From positions 17,232,298-17,296,297 of the forward strand of contig NC_049914.1 in NCBI RefSeq assembly GCF_001411555.2: a DNA stretch of 64,000 bases, written 5' to 3'. Both the position numbers and the translations under genes were made by a program. The stretch's first letter is position 1. The number at the start of each line of letters is the position of its first letter. Origin of the DNA: Juglans regia (lineage: Eukaryota > Streptophyta > Magnoliopsida > Fagales > Juglandaceae). Of this stretch, positions 45,965 to 56,659 are shown in pieces. The notes beneath the pieces were generated by a model. It was given only the letters and a program-made list of their open reading frames with translations, searched no databases and was not told the DNA's origin.

Positions 45965-46926
45965 ACGTTTGGGTGGTAAGAATACTTGAGAAGTGTTGAG
46001 AATATTTATGAATAGTTATGAGTAGAGATTGAAGTGAGTTTGTGGGTCCCATTGAGAGTATTTTGAGTTGTTTGGATGTGTGAAGTATGTTGAGTGATTG
46101 ACTTTTGGATAGGTAGTTGAAAAATGTGTGTGTCTCATAAATATTATAGTGATTTTATTTTTAATAATAAATATTATAATGATTTTATTATAGTGATTTT
46201 TTAATATTAATAAATATTGTAGTGATTTTATTTTTTATTTATATATAATAATGATAAATATTATAATGATTTTATTTTTAATTTATATATAATAGTAATA
46301 AATATTATATTGATTTTATTTTTTATTTATATATTATAGTGATTTTATTTTTTATTTATATATTATAGCGATTTTATTTTTTATTTATATATAATAGTGA
46401 TAAATATTTTTTATTTATATATTATAGTGATTTTATTTTTATTTATATATAATAGAGATAAATATTATAATGATTTTAATTTTAATTTATATTTAATAGT
46501 GATAAATTAGTGATAAATATTATAGTGATTTTATTTTTTATTTAAATATTATAGCGATTTTATTTTTTATTTATATATTATAATGATTTTATTTTTTATT
46601 TATATTTAATAGTGATAAATATTATAATGATTTTATTTTTTAATAGTGATTTTATTTTTTATTTAAATATTATAGCGATTGTATTTTTTATTTATATATT
46701 ATAGTGATTTTATTTTTTATTTATATATTATAATGATTTTATTTTTTATTTATATTTAATAGTGATAAGTATTATAGAATGTTTGTGAATAGTTATGAGT
46801 AGAGATTGAAGTGGGTTTGTAGGTCCCATTGAGAGTATTTTAAGTTGTTTGGCATGTGAAGTATTTTCAAAAGTAAGAGAAGACTTAGAAAGTGTTGAGA
46901 ATATCTTGGTAGCCAAACATAGCCAA
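45965..46926. mobile_element. MITE with an internal minisatellite, unit 2 only
   Basis: Outer ends GTACGTTTGGGTGGTAAGAA and (reverse complement) GGCTATGTTTGGCTACCAAG, followed on both sides by GTGTTGAGAATAT. Inner arms repeat the motif GAATAGTTATGAGTAGAGAT at 46,011 and 46,787 in direct orientation. Empty site in unit 1: GAGGCTTAGTGTGAATG at about 29,402. About 660 bp of the interior is a minisatellite. Confidence 0.8.
46135..46772. repeat. AT-rich minisatellite, unit about 29 bp
   Basis: Irregular tandem copies built from GATTTTATTTTTTATTTAT and ATATTATAGTG with variants containing ATAATAGTGATAAATATTAT. More than 15 copies of the ATTTTATTTTTTATTTA core are visible. Extra GATAAATATTATAATG pieces give some longer units. 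Confidence 0.85.
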
Positions 46927-47039
46927 GTGTGAATGGAATGATTCGAAAAGAAGCAACTTGGTGTAGAAGGGAAGTTGAGCAAGTCTTAGAAGCATTTATA
47001 TCCAACCAAAACTGATTTCCTTGCACGATTAAAGAAACT

Positions 47040-47215
47040 TTTTAGAAAAATGTTTTAGCTTTAAAGAGATCTCATAAAAATAAATGTATAAACTGACGTG
47101 TTTTGATGTGATATGTTAAATTATAAAACTATTTTTATTATAAACTAAATCTAATATACCGTACAAAAACATGTTAATTTATAGAATCTCTTTGTAACTG
47201 TAGCACTTCTCAAAC
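47040..47215. mobile_element. AT-rich palindromic MITE, copy 4, in the VPS62 upstream region
   Basis: GTTTTAGCTTTAAAGAGATCTC and TAGAATCTCTTTGTAACTGTAGC arms with centre GTTAAATTATAAAACTATTTTTATT. Paralogous to 29,527-29,690. Lies about 115 bp upstream of the TATA box, so it may be part of the promoter region. Confidence 0.6.
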
Positions 47216-47330
47216 TTTTTATACTCCGGCTGGCCTACACACATATTTTTATTATGCCTGTTGCACCCATATTACGTAAACATTTATATAGTAGTAGGTG
47301 AAGTAATTAATACTCATCCGTCCCATAGTG

Positions 47331-47338
47331 TATAAATA
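47331..47338 (+). promoter_or_regulatory. TATA box of the VPS62-like gene
   Basis: TATAAATA in AGTGTATAAATAAGGGGAC, 50 bp before the start codon and conserved in the unit 1 copy. No other ATG lies between it and the start, so the 5' UTR is short, about 20 bases. Confidence 0.6.
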
Positions 47339-47380
47339 AGGGGACTAATTTATACTTGACCTTTATTTGATAACTCTGCA

Positions 47381-49886
47381 ATGGGGAATCGTGATATCCT
47401 CCCTTCTTTGGCTGCAAATAATCTCTCCAAGAAGAGAAAGGCTCTGCCCATTGAAACCATGTTCAGGCTTCCTTCTCCACTACCAGTTTGGCCAAAGGGT
47501 ATGTACTACTCTCAACTATCATCATGATAATTGTTATGAACATGATCTGCTCTTATTTTTTCAAGTACTTTCAAATATTCTTATCTAGAATAATATTAAA
47601 AAGGAATTTATATAAACTTATACGAGTGGATCGTAATTTTCTGTTCACAAATAGGGGTATAGAACCGGGCCGGATATTTTTTCGGTCCGGTCTAAAACTC
47701 TGATGTGAAAAGTAGTAGCATTGTATTAGTCTAATTAGTTATAATATATTATTATTTATTTTGTTCTTTGTAAATTAATATTTTGCATTGTGATGTACAA
47801 GAATATTATTTATTTTGCTTTGTTATTTATTTTATTTTAAAAAACTTTTAAAAAGTGTTTAAATTATTTTTTAAAAAAATCTGGACAATTTAAACATGAT
47901 ATCATAATTTTTTTTTAAAAACAAAAGTGCTATAAAAATACTTTTTTGAGTTTAAACAATTTTTTATTTAAAAGAAAGTATTAATAAATCCGAATATCCC
48001 GATTTATAGTCAAAAAAGAGAAAAAAATATTGATATCCGGATTGAATCCGATTATCTGCCAGAATTATTTCCAAATGAATCCGAGTGGATAACCGCTTGG
48101 TTTTTAGAATCTAGATCCGGATCCGGTTGCACACCTCTAGTCACAAATCACTCATTTAATAAACGAACCGAGTTAAAATTGAGTGCAAAATTAACTGATA
48201 GTGAGGGTTTGTCGGGAAGTCCTGTTTATTTACAAATCTACGAACTTCCTTCTTCTATTCATTTTTAATTTTTCATAGTGATATTGTTTGAATATTGGTT
48301 AAAGTTTTAACTTTGCTATAGGGCAAGGATTTGCAACTGGAATTATGGATCTGGGAGGAGGACTACATGTGTGTCAAATATCAACCTTGGACAAAGTTTG
48401 GGCAACCCATGAAGGTGGCCCAGACAACTTCGGGGCTACGTTCTTTGAACCATCGCGAATACCAGATGGTTTCTCTATGCTAGGTTGCTACAGTCAACCC
48501 AATAACAAGCCCTTATTTGGATGGGTTCTTGTAGGGAAAGATGATGGTTCAAGTGGAGCTTTAAGGAAGCCACTTGACTATACTCTTATTTGGAGCAGTG
48601 AGTCTTCCGAGATCAAGAGAGATGGCAATGGTTACGTGTGGCTACCAATTCCCCCCGATGGTTACAAAGCCATAGGCCAAGTGGTCACAAACTCTCCTCA
48701 AAAGCCATTCCTAGATAAAATCAAATGCGTTCGAGCTGACCTCACCGACCAGTGCGAGGCTGACTCGTGGATTTGGGGTCTAGGTAAGGCCAACAATGCC
48801 AATGTGCTCAATGTGTATGATGTAAGACCCATCATTAGGGGGGCCAATGCTGTTGGTGTCTCTGTGGGTACTTTTGTGGCCCAACTTGGTGGGACTGCCT
48901 CTCCTTTGTCTATAGCTTGTTTGAAGAATGCCAAGTCCAATCTTTCTTCTATGCCTAATCTAATGCAGATTGATGCATTAATGCGAGCTTATTCTCCTTG
49001 GGTGTATTTCCATCCAGATGAAGAGTTCCTTCCTTCTTCAGTGAGATGGTTTTTTGTGAATGGGGCATTATTGTATCATAAGGGGGAAGAGTCAAAGCCT
49101 GTTCCGATTGAACCCAATGGCTCGAACCTTCCCCAAGGTGGTTCAAACGATGGTGCCTACTGGTTGGACTTGCCTGTGGATGCAGGGGCCAAAGAGAGAG
49201 TCAAGAAAGGAGATCTAGGGAACTCCCAGGTTTATGTACACGTGAAACCCATGCTGGGTGCAAGTTTCACTGACTTAGCTATATGGGTGTTCTATCCATT
49301 TAATGGGTCTGCCAAGGCTAAGGTTGAGATCGTCAATGTCTCATTGGGGAAGATAGGTGAACATGTTGGTGATTGGGAGCATGTGACCCTAAGAGTAAGC
49401 AATTTCAATGGGGAGCTACAAAGGGTATACTTCTCGGAACACAGTGGAGGGACATGGGTGGAAGCTTATGAGCTTGAGTTTCAAAATGGTAATAAAACTG
49501 TGGCCTATGCATCTTTGCACGGGCATGCTTTGTATTCGAAGGCAGGACTTGTTTTGCAAGGAAGTAAGGGATCAATAGGAATAAGGAATGACATGGGGAA
49601 GAGCAAGATGATGATGGATACTGGTGGGAGCTATTCAGTAGTGGCAGCTGAGTATTTGAGTTCAGTTATTATTGAGCCACCTTGGCTCAAGTATTGTAGG
49701 AAATGGGGTCCGAACATTAGCTATGACATTGCGGATGAGATTAGGAAGGTGGAAAAAGCATTGCCTGGGCCATTCAAATCGGCTTTCAATCGATTTGTCA
49801 GAGGCCTACCGAATGAAGTCTTAGGTGAGGAGGGTCCTACGGGTCCCAACATGAAGAACGACTGGACCGAAGATGAAGTTTCATAA
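47381..49886 (+). CDS. VPS62/DUF946-family protein (intact, two exons)
   Basis: Exon 1 is 47,381-47,498 and exon 2 48,322-49,886, joined as AAAGG|GTATGT...CTATAG|GGCAA, giving 560 residues. The start was chosen because MGNRDILPSL..MFRLPSPLPVWPKG leads in frame into QGFATG and matches the usual plant start as I know it. Conserved blocks: KVWATHEGGPDN (66-77), SPWVYFHPDEEFLPSSVRWF (264-283), IGEHVGDWEHVTLR (384-397), YASLHGHALYSKAG (435-448), EPPWLKYCRKWGPNISYD (491-508). This covers the whole PF06101 family length. A basic KKRK lies at 17-20; no signal peptide or membrane segment is evident. The family is named after yeast Vps62 (cytoplasm-to-vacuole transport), but its role in plants is not established. 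The intron carries an hAT element. This is the only intact host gene in the window. Confidence 0.93.
47652..48139. mobile_element. hAT-type element in the VPS62 intron
   Basis: 8-bp flanks TTCACAAA (47,644-47,651) and GTCACAAA (48,140-48,147), one mismatch. Ends TAGGGGTATAGAACCGG and (reverse complement) TAGAGGTGTGCAACCGG. Arms contain GGATATTTTTTCGGTCCGG and GATATCCGGATT..ATCCGGATCCGG. The unit 1 intron has the empty site (GCAAATAGCTCATTTAATAAA, 30,180). 488 bp, no ORF. Confidence 0.88.
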
Positions 49887-50005
49887 ATGCGTATATATAT
49901 TTATATATTTAACATATGAAGTTGTGGCTAATTTTATTACTGTGTAATATGTGAAGTTCTAAAATACTCATTTGTTGCTCTATGCTAATTTCTTTATAAA
50001 TAAAA
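49887..50005 (+). other. 3' region of the VPS62-like gene
   Basis: AT-rich, with possible poly(A) signals (AATAAA-like TAAATAAAAAA near 49,997). The unit 1 copy has lost this region, so it cannot be compared. Confidence 0.35.
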
Positions 50006-50009
50006 AATT

Positions 50010-50991
50010 TGAAAATTCTACTCCGCTCCGTTTCCAACAAAATAGAGTTGGAGTCGGATTTTTGTTTTTAATTTCTCAATCGAAGTCAAAGTCAAAGGTG
50101 TCTCCGAACCAACTCCAACTCCGATTCGATCCGATTTTATACTTCGACTCTAACTTTGCCCTCCAACTCTAACTTTGATATTGTACATATATTATAAAAA
50201 TATATATTTATCTATATGTTAATCATATATACTAGTATAGTTATATAGTTATATAACTACAATTTAGATAGTTAAATTCAATAATATACTAGTATGAGCT
50301 AATTATTATAAAATAATATACTTATACTATAGTATAAATAAACGTATAATAGTTTAGTATATGTAAACATCATAGTATTACTATCACACATAATTAAGTA
50401 TAGAAATAAGATAGACACTAGTATTGAAATAAGTCTACTAGAATAAGTTAATAATATATAATACTAATTTACTAAAGTATAATAACATGTCATCAGACAC
50501 TAAAAATAAGTGTAGTATAGAAATAAGTTATAAATAAGTTAGGCACTAACAACTGATATGGCATACATGGCAGTAGCTGAATTTTAAACCTGTGATTTTT
50601 GTACTAATTATTGATAGGCTCCTAGTATATTTACTGGTAATACTTTTTTATAATTAAATATACTGTAAATATTGATGTGGAATGACCATTGACAGGGACA
50701 TCTTGTTGATCTTGTTCAAAAAGTTTTGGTTATATTTTTAGTAAACTTGAAATTTGAAAACTCACAAAAAAGTTTATTTAAAAATGGGCTAAATATGAAG
50801 CTAAAAAAAGAGCTCAAGAAAAGCCCAAATCTAACTCTTCTCCGACAAGTCGAAGTCTTTTTGGAGCGGAGTTGAATTGAAGCCTACACAAATCGGAGTC
50901 GAAGACATAGTTCGGACTCGAACTATGACAAAATCTGAGTCAAAGTTGGATTTAGGGTATTTGACTTTGACTAGGTTGGTGCTCACCCCTA
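50010..50991. mobile_element. Probable hAT-type element with ACTCCGACTCC words
   Basis: The right end reads GCTCACCCCTA (reverse complement TAGGGGTGAGCACCAACC), the same style of end as the two certain hAT elements. Arms are rich in (C)TCCAACTCCGATTCG at 50,020-50,175 and CGGAGT(T/C)GAA at 50,860-50,920. The left terminus is decayed and no 8-bp duplication was found. Confidence 0.5.
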
Positions 50992-51596
50992 CTTCATATC
51001 ATTATGTAGATTTCAAGAAAGAAAAATGTTGTGTGCAAGTGCGGATAGAACCTACCATGATAGGTATAAATAAACTAGACTACTTGATAGACAGTTTAAA
51101 CTAGACTCGATTAAACTCAAACTCGACTTGATTTGACTATTAAATAGGAAACTTGCAAATAAAGAATTAGATCTGGTTATTAACTTATATAAATTGGTAT
51201 AAAGTTTGCTTGATTCAGACTAACATTCGTGAACAAGCTCATATAAAACTCAACTCGACTTGCCAGCTTGACTTGACTCATCGGCTCAACTCATATATGT
51301 TTATATATGTACATAAACATAATATATTATACATTTATGTTCACTACTTATATATTATCTGTATATTATATGGAAGTTATGATGAATACATATGTTATAT
51401 GTGTATGATATATAAATGTATATAACATAGCCATAACTTACAAAAAAAATGTTGTACAAGAATTCATGCTTACACAGACATAGTAGTATGTATAATAGTA
51501 TCTATGGTTACATATAGTTATCACTTTTGAACTCTTACTAGTATCTTATACAAGTATATGAGTTGTACAAAAATTGTAACGGATCATTGTCGGATC
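50992..51596. other. AT-rich spacer
   Basis: Contains ACTCGACTTGA-type words (51,100-51,300) and ATATATGT-rich sequence. No gene recognised. Confidence 0.4.
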
Positions 51597-53019
51597 AGGC
51601 ACTACAAGGATTTTTCTGTTTTGCAAGGTGTGAGCTCACAACAATTCCTCTGCTTTCTCGCAGCAAAATATCATGAGCTGCAATTTCCATTCACTGCTAA
51701 TCGGTCGGGAGTAATACGTCTGGTCAGAGTAATTTTGGTGAAAACTGAAGGTGGCCTCAGTTGCTGCAGATTTTGCCGCCGATCTTTTCCACAGCAAAAG
51801 TCAATGGACAACTAGGGTTTGAAGGGCAATTTCGGCTGCGACAGCGTCGAAAATCGTGGACACTTTCAGCCATTTTTTGGGGCACCGCAAATGTAGCTTT
51901 CGGCGAGTTTTAGGGCACCGAAATTGCTCAAGATGTTGCCGCCGATATATCCCGCAACAACCATGGTCGATCCCAATTTGGTTTATAGAGCAATTATAGC
52001 TAGATATTGGGATGCCGCCATTGTGGACATACGGAGAGTTTTGGTCACCGCAAAAGGGTACTTCAGAATTTGTATAGCAGAACCGAAATAAACCCCTTTC
52101 AAATTGCGGTGAATTTGCTTACGCCGGAATTCGTAGTGAGTGCATGTGGGAAGGGGTGAATCCGCAGGAAATGCCAAAAGCACCGCCTTTCAAAATCAAA
52201 AGATTGTGGGTATTTGTGGTGAATAATTTCTCAGTAGCGACTTGAAACCATTGCAAAAACTGGTTGGAGGATTTACCATATCGCAGAAATAGATATCTAG
52301 ATTTTTATGTTTTTTTTCGAATTTATTAGCTACATTATTATGGCTGGAACTGAATCTTAGAAACCACCCCAGATAATTGTTCCTCTATCTCAACTGTCAC
52401 CCATTTGTGATCTGTACAATATTGATCCTTTGCCAATCAATTCATTTTTACAATATGTATCAATTGAACAATCTTGTAAAAAAATTTCAACTTATTTCTC
52501 AATAGTGAATTGAATAGCCTAGCTTGTATCAATTTCCTGTCATTTTTGTATTATGCCAAGCCTTTTTTGAGGACTTTTTGTTTTAGATTTAATGTAGGAA
52601 ATTGACATGTTTGGCAAAATAAAACACCATATATTTTACTTGCATTTTCATGTACAATATTGCCATCCAGTTTTCATACAAGCTTGAATGAACATCTCAT
52701 TTACTCTCTCATCATACATTATAGCAGGAGGAAAGATTAAATGTCAAGCAAAATCAAGCTTAAATTCCTAAATACATACTACCACTAAACACAGAAATAT
52801 CATGTGCCACTCATTGGAATTGTTGTCAACATGGCTATACATTTAAACTTGGGAGTGAAGCCTATATATAGCATCATGCAGGTATGCTCATTGGTGCATC
52901 AAAAAATTACAAGTTCACTCATATCAACCTCTGAGAGCTACCTACATATTACAGAGATGAAAACAATTACAGTCAAAACAAGTGTAGAGCCTACATGATG
53001 TCATTCAACATGCATATTG

Positions 53020-53615
53020 AACATAAATCCATCACCTATACTCCATTACAGAAGTACCTAGACTTTTACCTAATAAGCTAGATTCTCTCAAGTTGCAGGT
53101 TTTAATATCACAAGCATAATGAGACATTGTCTTACTAGTAGTAATTGGCATCACAGTATCTTGGGAAAAGATAATAATATACAAGTTTTAGAAAAGTAAG
53201 AAAATGTAAGAATGTGCAATATGAAAGTATAAAACTGCATCTAGTATTAATATTTTTTATAAGTGCCTTCTAGAGAAATTGTTTTATTTTAACAAGTCAA
53301 TTCATTGAGAAAAGGGAACTAATTTGTACTTAACCAATAAAGTACCTTTTAAAAAATTAAAAAAAAAAAAAAAGTGGAAGAACTAGACTTCTCTTGAAGC
53401 TAAGAAATGCATCCCATAGAGATATGTTCAAATCATGCATTCTGATCACACCAAATAATTTTGGAAAAATTCCATAGTCAAAACAATTACATGCATAGTA
53501 AACATAAATCCATCACCAATACTCCATTATAGAAATACCTAGAGAAAATTTGATTTTTACCTAGTAAGCTAGATTCTCTCAAGTTGCAGGTTTTAATATC
53601 ACAAACATAATGAAT
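53020..53615. repeat. Direct duplication of about 110 bp inside CACTA-D
   Basis: ACATAAATCCATCACC.ATACTCCATTA and AAGCTAGATTCTCTCAAGTTGCAGG..TTTAATATCACAA occur at 53,023-53,127 and again at 53,504-53,612 with few changes (quoted in pieces). Confidence 0.85.
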
Positions 53616-53849
53616 TATTCAACTCTCTTAACCATTGAAGACAAGACATGCTGTTGGAAAGGATTTTAAAGCATACTTACAAAGTGCTAGACAAACCTTT
53701 AACAAAATCATTCATATTACCATTTTGCAACAAATATGTGCCCATTACTTTCTGCAACTACCCATATTTCTTAAAATTCAGTTCAAGTTACACTAAAAAT
53801 ATGCCCCATCCCAATCTAAACATTCATGCAACTTCTTAACTTGTTACTG

Positions 53850-54240
53850 AGAAGCTAACTGGTGCCAATTTTATGGCTTGGAGTATGCAGTTCATGGTCT
53901 TTCTTAATAGCCATGATCTTATTGGCCATATTGATGGCACAATTATGCAATATGGTTCCGGAAGGACAATTGTGTTAAAAGTTGGATTCTTGCTTCCATT
54001 TCAGAGAAATTGGTTGCCACTCTTTATGGAATTAACCGGGCCGCATACAAACAAAATCAAACTCCACGCACAAAGAACCTCAATATTTGAAGTGGGTCTG
54101 CCCCTTAAAGTATCTACCTTTTTGGTGAAGAGATGAATGTATTGCATCATGAAAAATTGTTGCTTATGATATTCAACAATATAACAAAAACTCAAGCTGG
54201 GGGAAGGGTGAGAAATGGCATGTGGGGGTTGAATAGAACG
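53850..54240 (+). pseudogene. Copia gag fragment within CACTA-D
   Basis: EKLTGANFMAWSMQFMVFL then SHDLIGHIDGT (53,850-53,940) match the N-terminal copia gag motif (K-L-x-x-x-N-F-x-x-W...G-x-x-G-x-x-D-G-T). In a shifted frame, ILASISEKLVATLYGINRA (53,980-54,040) continues the same domain. Stops and shifts follow. It is unlike gag of Copia-1, -2 and -3 in detail, so it is a separate capture or an older insertion. Confidence 0.65.
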
Positions 54241-55079
54241 GTTACCCAATAGTGCTTAAATCATATCTTGCAATTGATTATTTCTGGGCTAGTTTGTATG
54301 ATCAGTATAGTCTACCTCTACTGAGAACCTAGTTTACTCCAAAACAGAAGCTTAATCTGCTACTTTAGAATCACAAGTGTCTATATGTGTGGCCATCATG
54401 TATATCCAGGTGCTATGTAATGGGTTGCATGGTAAAATTAGTTTTATAGCTGCCATTGTGAAGCTCTATATATAGATGAGTGGTTTTAGATCCTGTGTTC
54501 TTCTCCATGCATGTTGCGGTTTATTCTTGTTTGCCGATCATCCAACATGCACAAATTAAGAATGTGGAGGACTATGCTTCGTGCTCATCTGGAGATATGA
54601 ACCATGGAGTGGATTTGAATGATCTAATATTGCAACTAATATATATAGCAGTTAGAACATTAATTTCAGAAGGATTTGTCTCTTTAATGGAGTTGTTTTT
54701 ACCCATTGCTATAAAAAATTCCAGTTAGCTAATGCAAGAAAGAGAGTTTTAGTGAGGAAAGAGGATGACGGTAAATGGAACCATGGCAGCAAGCTGAAAA
54801 TAGCTATGAAATCTGGAACTTCTCACCTGTAGAAGAGAGGATGTAGACAATCGTATCGGCAGCTATCTCTGGCGAAGAAAGTGGAGGAGCGGGAGGCTAA
54901 AATCAGACAGGTGAAACGTTGAGGATCTTGAGTGATATGAAAAGAAGGTCTCCTGCATCTTGGCTCAATGTAAAAAAAAAAAAAAAATCTTTCATTTGAG
55001 GGTGTAAAATGGCCAATACTAGAGAGAAATTGAAAGAAGAATCATGCTAGCGCAGCATGCTCTTCCAAGAAGAAAAGTG

Positions 55080-55262
55080 TTACAGATACAAAAATATCTC
55101 ACAAAAATAAATCTATAAACTGACATGGATTCATATGATACGTTAGATCTAATTTACAATAAAATTAGTAGCTTAATTTATAATCTAATGTATCGCATCC
55201 AATCATGTCAATTTATGAGTTTATTTTTTTGGGATCTCTTTGTAATTAAAACATTTTTCTTT
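55080..55262. mobile_element. AT-rich palindromic MITE, copy 5
   Basis: Complete copy with arms TACAAAAATATCTCACAAAAATAAA (in part) and TTTATTTTTTTGGGATCTCTTTGTAATT around TACGTTAGATCTAATTTACAATAAAATT. Its right half is the paralogue of 34,540-34,630. Confidence 0.7.
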
Positions 55263-56422
55263 CATGAAATCCTCAACGAAATTATCAATTTTTAAAGCTA
55301 AAAAATAGCAAGGTCAAGCATACTTACAACTATCCTCTTGAATATGAATATAGGCCTTGCAAAGTGTATTAAAAAAAAATTGAAATGACATACAAGAACC
55401 ATTTTATTTCAATAAAAGTAAAGAAATCTATGAATTGGAGTGTTTAGGGTTCGGCCTTTATTCGTACCATATTTGTATCTCTCTTTCATCTAAAAACTAG
55501 CCTACAGTTTTAGGGATATTTATAGAGTATAACTGTTGAATCGAAAAAAAAAAACATTGAACCAAATTGAAGATATAATTGAGTAAATTACCTAGTAATT
55601 TGGTATACGCATCTAATACATGCATGTGACTCTTTAATGGCCCACACTTGCAGTATACTTCAAACCCCACCAATATTTATTTCCTCTTTCAAGCCCACAT
55701 TAATTAAATATTACTATCTAACAAGCCCAAATAAATCCCTATTTTAACCCGATTATTAAGTCCCTTATTTAGAAATCATTTTTGGGCCTTAAATGTTGTA
55801 TAGTTATATAACTTCATGGGCCCAAAAATATTTTCATTGCTCCAAATTTACACCTCAATAAATCCATTTACTCTCAAAATAATGTTTGCTTGATTAAATG
55901 CCATAAAAACTATTCTTATAAATCAACATTTGACCACTTTTTTTTTCTTAGTTTAATCTTGGGTATTACAAGCAAAATACAAATCATAGAATCTTTTCAT
56001 CTTTTCATATGAACCAGTGATCAAAGAAGATATAATATAAAAAATCTGTAGCTATTCTTAGTGCTGTAAATAATAAATACTACTTGACAAGTTGCTCAAG
56101 CTCAGCTTGACCAAGCTCGAGTTCGGCTCGATTCATTTATTAAATGAACTATTTGTGAACAGGAAGTTAAATCGATTGTTAAACAATAGAACCCATAAAA
56201 AACTTGGCTCGACTCATCTAAACTTGAATAATTTTGTATTTATTATTTTTTATAACATTATCTCCATATATATAATGAAAATATTCAAAGAGATTTGAGA
56301 AAATCATGTTCCAAATACTAAACATGTTACTTGAATCCTTGTGAATTTAAGTCATGTTAATTTAGACTTTTCTATGCATTAGTCTCACGAAGTGCAACTA
56401 AATCATATTTACAATGGTTTGT

Positions 56423-56426
<4 letters not shown>

Positions 56427-56456
<30 letters not shown>
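56427..56456. repeat. (AT)n microsatellite
   Basis: About 14 TA repeats; not present at the paralogous place in unit 1 (35,765). Confidence 0.9.
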
Positions 56457-56458
<2 letters not shown>

Positions 56459-56548
56459 CACATGAAATATAGGAATAAACACATATTAACCAAGAAAAGA
56501 CTCAAAAAATATGCTGACTAGAATGTAGACGAACTTATACTCTCTCCA

Positions 56549-56656
56549 ATGGAGAGTTGTCTTACCCCTCATTTCTTCACGTGCAAATAATATTTCCAAG
56601 AAAAGAAAGGCTCTCCCACTAAACCATGTTCAAACTTCCCTCTTCACTATCAGTTT
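56549..56656 (+). pseudogene. Second broken VPS62 exon 1, end of unit 2
   Basis: Paralogue of 35,887-35,993: ATGGAGAGTTGTCTTACCCC..., AAATAATATTTCCAAGAAAAG, ACCATGTTCAAACTTCCCTC. It keeps AAATAATAT, which unit 1 lost, so it is slightly closer to a real exon 1. The duplicated unit stops here; TTTTGGTAAATC could be a degenerate end of exon 1 with its donor. Confidence 0.75.
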
Positions 56657-56659
56657 TGG

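Larger units (their letters stand above)
51600..54754. mobile_element. CACTA-D: CACTA-type element in unit 2
   Basis: Left end CACTACAAGGATTTTTCTG; right end GAGAGTTTTAGTG, so the inverted ends share CACTA then only scattered bases. A perfect 3-bp duplication AGG flanks it (51,597-51,599 and 54,755-54,757). The left arm has subterminal words such as GCCGCCGAT (twice) and GCAGCAAAAT; the body is AT-rich. No transposase. It carries a copia gag fragment at 53,850-54,240. The empty site would read GGATCAGG|AAAGAGGATGA. Confidence 0.65.
43561..56656. repeat. Segmental duplication, unit 2
   Basis: Collinear with unit 1 (25,214-35,993): 43,561-44,470 with 25,214-26,220; 44,930-45,590 with 27,250-27,770; 45,583-47,600 with 29,218-30,130; 48,150-48,640 with 30,180-30,719; 54,755-56,656 with 34,295-35,993. 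Unit 2 is longer because it keeps the whole VPS62 gene and its 3' region and has gained an hAT, several MITEs and CACTA-D. Confidence 0.9.

Noticed and set aside
46135..46772. CRISPR-like array because of regular repeats
   Set aside because: Repeats are contiguous AT-rich minisatellite units without unique spacers, in a plant MITE.
48698..49146. Minus-strand frames inside the VPS62-like gene
   Set aside because: Shadows of a conserved coding exon on the plus strand.
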